A stretch of DNA of 10,681 nt, from assembly GCF_003234085.1 (NCBI RefSeq), contig NZ_QKSD01000024.1, positions 1 to 10,681 of the forward strand. Reading direction: 5' to 3'. Position 1 is the first letter of the stretch. The number at the start of each line of letters is the position of its first letter. Source of the DNA: Curtobacterium sp. MCPF17_052 (GTDB lineage Bacteria; Actinomycetota; Actinomycetes; Actinomycetales; Microbacteriaceae). Position numbers and translations under genes: made by a program. The notes below the pieces were generated by a model. That model made no database searches and was not told where the DNA came from. It was given only the letters and a program-made list of their open reading frames with translations. This document shows, in pieces, positions 7,099 to 10,681 of the stretch.

Positions 7099-8217
7099 TC
7101 AGCGGTGGTACGGCGCCACGACCACTTCTACTCGCTGGAACTCCTTGACGTCGGAGTATCCGGTGGTCGCCATCGAGCGACGCAGGGCGCCGACCAGGTT
7201 GGCGCGGCCGTCCCACGACGGGGTCGGGCCGTTCAGGATGCTCTCGAGCGTGCCGATCGTGCCGACCTCGACCCGACGGCCACGGGGCAGCTCCGGGTGG
7301 TGCGCCTCGGCACCCCAGTGGAAGCCGCCGCCCGGCGCTTCCTGCGCACGGGCCAGGGCCGTGCCGAGCATCACCGCGTCGGCACCCATCGCGATCGCCT
7401 TGACGACGTCACCGGCGGTGTCGAGGCCGCCGTCGGCGATGACGTGCACGTACCGGCCGCCGGACTCGTCCATGTAGTCACGACGGGCACCGGCGACGTC
7501 CGCGACCGCGGTCGCCATCGGCGCGTGGATCCCGAGGGCCGCACGGGTCGTCGAGGCCGCACCGCCGCCGAAGCCGACGAGGACACCCGCGGCACCGGTG
7601 CGCATGAGGTGCAGCGCCGCCGTGTAGGTCGAGGCACCGCCGACGATCACGGGGACGTCGAGCTCGTAGATGAACTTCTTGAGGTTGAGGGGCGCCTGGT
7701 TCTGCGAGACGTGCTCGGCGCTGACCGTGGTGCCGCGGATGACGAACAGGTCGACACCGGCGTCGACGACGGTCTGCGAGAACTCGGCGGTCCGCTGCGG
7801 GCTGAGCGAACCGGCGACAGGGACGCCGGCGGCACGGATCTCGGCCAGGCGACGGGTGATCAGCTCGGCCTTGACCGGCTCGGCGTAGATCTCCTGCATG
7901 CGCTTCGTGACGTTGCCGTCGGTCAGCGAGCGGATCTCGGCCAGGTACGGCTCCGGGTCCTCGTAGCGGGTCCAGAGGCCTTCGAGGTCCAGGACCCCCA
8001 GGACGCCGAGACGCCCCATCTCGATGACGGTCGCGGGCGAGGCGACGGAGTCCATCGGTGCCGACAGGATCGGCGACTCGAAGGTGAACGCGTCGATCGA
8101 CCACTGGACGCTGACGTCACGCGGGTCACGCGTCCGCCTGGAGGGGACCACCGCGATGTCGTCGAACGCGTACGCCCGACGTCCGCGCTTGCCTGCACCG
8201 ATCTCGACTTCGCTCAC
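7099..8217 (-). CDS. guaB3: GuaB3 family IMP dehydrogenase-related protein
   Basis: This 372-aa TIM-barrel protein belongs to the IMP dehydrogenase/GMP reductase superfamily. It matches GuaB3: an N-terminus ending in VVPSRRTR (23-30), no CBS-domain insertion, VIADGG (259-264) in the phosphate-binding region, and a C-terminus rich in LVGALRRSMATTGYSDVKEFQ. The loop holding the catalytic Cys in IMPDH reads VGFGGGAASTTR (214-225), with Ser222 at the Cys position. Canonical Cys chemistry is therefore doubtful. From memory, M. tuberculosis GuaB3 also lacks this Cys, while cyanobacterial GuaB3, which keeps it, has been reported to have IMPDH activity. The biochemical role here is open. The start is GTG with no good Shine-Dalgarno; a TAGGGT hexamer sits 6 nt upstream, suggesting a leaderless mRNA. 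Together with guaA it suggests a purine-related setting. Confidence 0.94.
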   Translation of the reverse strand: MSEVEIGAGKRGRRAYAFDDIAVVPSRRTRDPRDVSVQWSIDAFTFESPILSAPMDSVASPATVIEMGRLGVLGVLDLEGLWTRYEDPEPYLAEIRSLTDGNVTKRMQEIYAEPVKAELITRRLAEIRAAGVPVAGSLSPQRTAEFSQTVVDAGVDLFVIRGTTVSAEHVSQNQAPLNLKKFIYELDVPVIVGGASTYTAALHLMRTGAAGVLVGFGGGAASTTRAALGIHAPMATAVADVAGARRDYMDESGGRYVHVIADGGLDTAGDVVKAIAMGADAVMLGTALARAQEAPGGGFHWGAEAHHPELPRGRRVEVGTIGTLESILNGPTPSWDGRANLVGALRRSMATTGYSDVKEFQRVEVVVAPYHR

Positions 8218-8223
8218 CCGGCA

Positions 8224-8229
8224 ACCCTA
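8224..8229 (-). promoter_or_regulatory. -10 element of a probable leaderless guaB3 promoter
   Basis: The minus strand reads TAGGGT, 6 nt, then GTG at 8217. This fits TANNNT with transcription beginning on the start codon. There is no strong Shine-Dalgarno and no obvious -35. The spacing equals that before the upstream 62-aa gene, which raises confidence in both. Confidence 0.5.
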
Positions 8230-8307
8230 CCGGGCGGGCTGCGCGGGTGGCACGGCCGGACGGTCCGGGGGCTGAGCGGGAGCGATTCACCGAGGGCTCA
8301 CCGTGTC

Positions 8308-8496
8308 TCACCGGGGAGGTCGAGCCGCACGCCCCCGGCGGAGCACCCGGAGCGTCAACCCCAGGAGCAGCGCCAGCACGATGAGCACGACGAGCAGCGC
8401 GGCGGCCACCTTGACGAGCAGGGCCGCACCGATGAAGAGGACGACGAACACCACCCACACCAGGGCGTCCATCGCGCGGTCCGCGAAGCGTTGCAC
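8308..8496 (-). CDS. Small membrane protein, unknown function
   Basis: This is a predicted 62-aa protein with one long hydrophobic stretch (residues 11-49) interrupted only by Lys29, so probably two transmembrane segments in a tight hairpin. A basic C-terminus (RVLRRGRAARPPR) probably lies in the cytoplasm. I do not recognise a family. I placed the start at GTG 8496 because a TACCGT hexamer sits 6 nt upstream, as before guaB3, and because the residues read from an earlier ATG at 8580 are Arg/Pro/Gly-rich and look like non-coding GC-rich DNA. An internal ATG at codon 9 is a further alternative start. It stands 90 nt upstream of guaB3. Strongly patterned hydrophobicity supports a real gene, but short length keeps confidence moderate. 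Confidence 0.65.
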   Translation of the reverse strand: MQRFADRAMDALVWVVFVVLFIGAALLVKVAAALLVVLIVLALLLGLTLRVLRRGRAARPPR

Positions 8497-8502
8497 GCTG
8501 GA

Positions 8503-8508
8503 ACGGTA
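8503..8508 (-). promoter_or_regulatory. -10 element of a probable leaderless small-gene promoter
   Basis: The minus strand reads TACCGT, 6 nt, then GTG at 8496. It fits TANNNT with transcription starting on the GTG. No Shine-Dalgarno precedes the GTG and no clear -35 is visible. Confidence 0.45.
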
Positions 8509-8606
8509 CCCGACGCGTCCGTCGCGGGGCGGGCCTCCCGTCCGGGCTGGAGGCACGGTGCGCGTCCCACGAGGCGCCACCGTCAGCGGGCGGTGCCGGT
8601 CACGCG

Positions 8607-8690
8607 AGACGCCGGCGTCGACGGGCGAGACGCCCCCGTCTGCGAGCAGCGCCGCGATGTGTGCGAGACGCCGCCGTATCCCGCGGCGTC
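8607..8690. repeat. Degenerate AGACG-N4-CGTCT repeats beside the array
   Basis: Three looser relatives of the array unit lie here. AGACG-CCCC-CGTCT (8628-8641) is a perfect hairpin and the exact reverse complement of the last array unit (8792-8805). AGACG-CCGG-CGTCG (8607-8620) has one mismatch at the outer pair. AGACG-CCGC-CGTAT (8666-8679) is degraded, but its GACGCCGC pairs with GCGGCGTC at 8683-8690. They suggest an older, decaying or inverted part of the same repeat family. Confidence 0.6.
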
Positions 8691-8715
8691 GCAGTGACTG
8701 CGGGGCGTCCCGAAG

Positions 8716-8807
8716 AGACGGAGGCGTCTCGAGCAGACGGAGGCGTCTCGAGCAGACGGAGGCGCCTGGAGCAGACGGAGGCGTCTCGACGAGACGGGGG
8801 CGTCTGG
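8716..8807. repeat. Tandem 19-bp hairpin repeat array
   Basis: The unit GACGGAGGCGTCTCGAGCA begins at 8717, 8736, 8755 and 8774; a fifth partial, diverged unit begins at 8793. Units 1 and 2 are identical. Unit 3 has two substitutions (T to C in CGTCT, C to G just after). Unit 4 differs only at its end. Shifted by one base, every unit is a small inverted repeat, AGACG-GAGG-CGTCT, with arms pairing except for one mismatch in unit 3; the fifth has a GGGG loop. Copies abut with no unique spacers, so this is not a CRISPR. It lies between the livF terminators and the 62-aa gene. Function is unknown; a REP-like element or slippage product is possible. Confidence 0.85.
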
Positions 8808-8838
8808 CCCCGCCCGTCCCACCACCGGGAACGAGAGC

Positions 8839-8876
8839 GGGGCCGTGCGGCGCGCACGCGCAGCCAGCACGGCCCC
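8839..8876 (-). terminator. Second hairpin after livF
   Basis: Perfect 10-bp arms GGGGCCGTGC (8839-8848) and GCACGGCCCC (8867-8876) enclose an 18-nt loop. It lies 5 nt beyond the first hairpin on the minus strand and is probably a back-up terminator for the liv operon. Confidence 0.65.
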
Positions 8877-8881
8877 ACCGG

Positions 8882-8914
8882 TCGCGGGTGCTGCCCCCAC
8901 AGCGGCACCCGCGA
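8882..8914 (-). terminator. First hairpin terminator after livF
   Basis: Arms 8882-8894 (TCGCGGGTGCTGC) and 8902-8914 form 13 pairs with one G-U around a 7-nt loop (CCCCACA). It starts 11 nt after the livF stop. No U-tract follows, as with the other terminators in this window. Confidence 0.75.
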
Positions 8915-8925
8915 TGTCGACGGGC

Positions 8926-9732
8926 TCAGCGAGCGTCGTCGACGTCCTTGGCGAGCGTCCCGAGGTAGAGCTCGATGACCTTGGGGTCGTCGGCGAGCTC
9001 CTTCCCGGTGCCCGAGTAGGCGTTCCGCCCCTGGTCGAGGACGTAGCCGCGGTCACAGATCTGCAGGCAGCGACGGGCGTTCTGCTCGACCATGATCACG
9101 GAGACGCCGGCCTTGTTGATGCGGCGGGTGCGGATGAAGGTCTCGTCCTGACGCACCGGTGACAGGCCCGCGCTCGGCTCGTCGAGCAGCAGCACCTTCG
9201 GGTCCATCATCAGCGCCCGGGCCATCGCGACCGACTGCCGCTCACCGCCCGAGAGCGACCCGGCACGCTGGCCCTTGCGCTGCCCGAGGACGGGGAACAG
9301 GTCGTAGATGACCTCCAGCCGCTCGCTGAACTTCTTCGGCCGCAGGTACAGCCCCATCTGCAGGTTCTCCTCGATGGAGAGCGACGGGAACACGTTGTTC
9401 GTCTGCGGGACGAAGCCGACGCCGGCCTGCACGAGCTTGTTCGCCTTGAGGTTCGTGATGTCCTCGCCCTGCAGCGTCACGGACCCCTCGCGGACGTTGA
9501 CCAGGCCGAACAGCGCCTTGAGGAGCGTCGACTTGCCGGCACCGTTCGGGCCGATGATGCCGATGAGCTCACCCGGGTAGCAGACCAGGTCGCAGCCGTT
9601 GAGGATGTTCACGCCCGGCAGGTAGCCGGCGACCAGCTCGGTGGCTCGCATGACCGGTTCCACGGTCGCCGTCGCACCGGCACCCGCACTGGAGGCCCGG
9701 CTCACGCCCGCCTCGTTCGTCGCGTCCGTCAT
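8926..9732 (-). CDS. livF: Branched-chain amino acid-type ABC transporter ATPase LivF
   Basis: This 268-aa ABC ATPase is one of the two nucleotide-binding subunits of a LivFGHM-type importer. Walker A is GPNGAGKST (61-69), the Q-loop Gln is Gln110, the signature is LSGGE (160-164, followed by R where many homologues have Q), and Walker B is VLLLDE (180-185). The switch position reads VEQNA (215-219), where LivF proteins have Gln instead of His, separating it from LivG. About 28 low-complexity residues precede the domain. The ATG overlaps the livG stop as ATGA, and AAGGGAAGG lies just upstream, indicating coupled translation. The substrate may be branched-chain amino acids, other amino acids, amides or urea; the binding protein that would decide is not in the window. 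Confidence 0.93.
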   Translation of the reverse strand: MTDATNEAGVSRASSAGAGATATVEPVMRATELVAGYLPGVNILNGCDLVCYPGELIGIIGPNGAGKSTLLKALFGLVNVREGSVTLQGEDITNLKANKLVQAGVGFVPQTNNVFPSLSIEENLQMGLYLRPKKFSERLEVIYDLFPVLGQRKGQRAGSLSGGERQSVAMARALMMDPKVLLLDEPSAGLSPVRQDETFIRTRRINKAGVSVIMVEQNARRCLQICDRGYVLDQGRNAYSGTGKELADDPKVIELYLGTLAKDVDDAR

Positions 9733-10681
9733 CGGGTCGCCTTCCCTTCGTCGGCGGCGTCCGCCGCGTCCTCGTCTGCGACCTCGTCGGCGAGTTCCTC
9801 GTAGGTCTCCTCGGTGAGGAGCGAGTCGTCACCCAGGTCGGTGTCGTGGTGGGCGCCGAGGTAGGCGTCGATCACGGCCTGGTCGTCCATCACGGTGGCG
9901 GCCGGGCCCTCGGCCACGACCTTGCCCTCGGCCATCACGACCACCCAGTCGGAGATGTGCCGGACCATGTGCATGTCGTGCTCGACGAACAGCACGGTCA
10001 TGCCGTCGTCGCGCAGGGACTGGATGTGCCCGAGCAGCGACTGGGTCAGCGCCGGGTTCACGCCGGCCATCGGCTCGTCGAGCATGATCATCGTCGGGTC
10101 GGACATCAGCGCGCGGGCCATCTCGAGGAGCTTGCGCTGGCCACCGGAGAGCGACCCGGCGTAGTCGTCCTTCTTCTCGAGGAGCTTGAAGCGGTCGAGC
10201 AGGTCCTCCGCCTTCGCGGTGATCTCCTTCTCGCGCTTCGACCACACCGGCCGGACCAGTGCGGCGAAGAAGTTCTCCCCCGGCTGGTCCTTCGCGCCGA
10301 GCAGCATGTTCTGCATCACGGTCAGGCGGGACAGCGCCTTCGTGAGCTGGAACGTGCGGACCATGCCGGCGCGGGCGACCTTCGCGGCACCCGTGTTGCC
10401 GAGCGTCCGCCCGTTGAACTGCCACCGGGCGTCCTTCCCACTCGACGGCTTGTCGAAGCCGGTGAGCAGGTTGAAGAACGTGGTCTTGCCGGCACCGTTC
10501 GGGCCGATCAGGGCCGTGATCGCGCCGCGCTGGACCTCGAGGTGACCGACGTCGACCGCCGTCATGCCGCCGAAGCGGCGGGTGATGTTGTCGACCGTGA
10601 GGATGGCGTCCGGCTTCGGCGAACCGGGGGCGTGCTGCACCGCGGTGAGGGCGGTGGGGGTCCCGGTGGTGGGGACGGCTG
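9729..10681 (-). CDS. livG: Branched-chain amino acid-type ABC transporter ATPase LivG, 5' end off window
   Basis: This is the second ATPase of the Liv-type importer. Numbering from the in-window GTG at 10640 (303 aa), Walker A is GPNGAGKTT (46-54), the signature is LSGGQ (164-168), Walker B is MIMLDE (184-189) and the switch His is His221. VVAEGPAATVMDDQAVIDAYLG (241-262) is the C-terminal motif of LivG-type ATPases. After it comes an acidic tail of about 40 residues unusual for the family. I extend the gene to the window edge because no Shine-Dalgarno precedes the GTG at 10640, and all 13 complete codons upstream of it stay open with G or C in third position. The true start is therefore probably beyond the edge. 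The stop overlaps the livF start. Permease and binding-protein genes would be expected further upstream. Confidence 0.92.
   Translation of the reverse strand, partial: AVPTTGTPTALTAVQHAPGSPKPDAILTVDNITRRFGGMTAVDVGHLEVQRGAITALIGPNGAGKTTFFNLLTGFDKPSSGKDARWQFNGRTLGNTGAAKVARAGMVRTFQLTKALSRLTVMQNMLLGAKDQPGENFFAALVRPVWSKREKEITAKAEDLLDRFKLLEKKDDYAGSLSGGQRKLLEMARALMSDPTMIMLDEPMAGVNPALTQSLLGHIQSLRDDGMTVLFVEHDMHMVRHISDWVVVMAEGKVVAEGPAATVMDDQAVIDAYLGAHHDTDLGDDSLLTEETYEELADEVADEDAADAADEGKATR

Larger units (their letters stand above)
8497..8925. other. 429-nt intergenic region dominated by hairpins
   Basis: This is the only gap over 300 nt. From right to left it holds two terminator-like hairpins after livF, a short GC-rich spacer (8808-8838), a five-unit 19-bp tandem repeat (8716-8807), degenerate relatives (8607-8690), and the promoter of the 62-aa gene. 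Open frames crossing it give Arg/Gly/Ser-rich repetitive peptides dictated by the repeat, so I call no gene here. Confidence 0.7.

Noticed and set aside
8497..8580. Longer start (ATG 8580) for the 62-aa membrane protein
   Set aside because: The added 28 residues are Arg/Pro/Gly-rich without coding character, no ribosome binding site precedes that ATG, and a promoter-like hexamer sits 6 nt before the GTG at 8496.
5001..8697. Very long plus-strand open frames (5001-7148 and 6760-8697)
   Set aside because: They are antisense to glpD and guaB3, whose products have clear catalytic or binding motifs. The plus-strand peptides are Arg/Asp/Val-rich and run through intergenic hairpins without change in character.
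8607..8807. Possible CRISPR array
   Set aside because: Repeats abut with a 19-bp period and no unique spacers, and no cas gene is present.
8581..8925. Insertion sequence remnant or attachment site in the repeat region
   Set aside because: There is no transposase or integrase fragment, no target-site duplication and no tRNA gene; the inverted copies are explained by the short palindromic unit.

Overview
This window is a dense, high-GC stretch of core chromosome from an actinobacterium. GuaB3, a SURF1 protein beside a KhtT/KhtU-type antiporter pair, near-universal G/C third codon positions and candidate leaderless GTG starts point to Microbacteriaceae, perhaps Curtobacterium-like. That placement is inference from protein flavour and composition, not from a marker gene. 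All ten supported protein genes are on the minus strand, so they read from right to left. I see no rRNA, tRNA, CRISPR, transposase or phage gene.

Right edge to about 8930: livG (its 5' end runs off the window) and livF are the two ATPases of a LivFGHM-type ABC importer. They overlap by 4 bp (ATGA). The permeases and binding protein are not in the window and probably lie beyond the right edge. After livF come two strong hairpins in tandem (8882-8914 and 8839-8876). Next is an array of a 19-bp direct repeat in which each unit is itself a small hairpin (8716-8807), then degenerate relatives down to about 8607.

8496 to 5163: a 62-aa membrane protein, guaB3 (an IMP dehydrogenase/GMP reductase-related protein with Ser in place of the catalytic Cys) and glpD (FAD glycerol-3-phosphate dehydrogenase). 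The first two have a TANNNT -10-like hexamer exactly 6 nt before a GTG codon and no convincing Shine-Dalgarno, which suggests leaderless transcripts. A long hairpin follows glpD (5103-5142).

5023 to 183: a tightly packed five-gene block: khtT-like regulator, khtU-like CPA2 antiporter, SURF1, DUF3817 membrane protein and guaA. Gaps are 3, 5 and 10 nt, then a 4-bp GTGA overlap. A near-perfect 16-bp stem hairpin (133-167) closes it. The block joins K+/H+ homeostasis, terminal-oxidase assembly and GMP synthesis. A candidate -10 on the SURF1 stop codon could also drive DUF3817-guaA separately.

Most of this is ordinary housekeeping content. The observations most worth a second look are the hairpin repeat array, the paired leaderless signatures, the Cys-to-Ser change in GuaB3, and a possible cyclic-di-AMP-controlled antiporter in the guaA operon.
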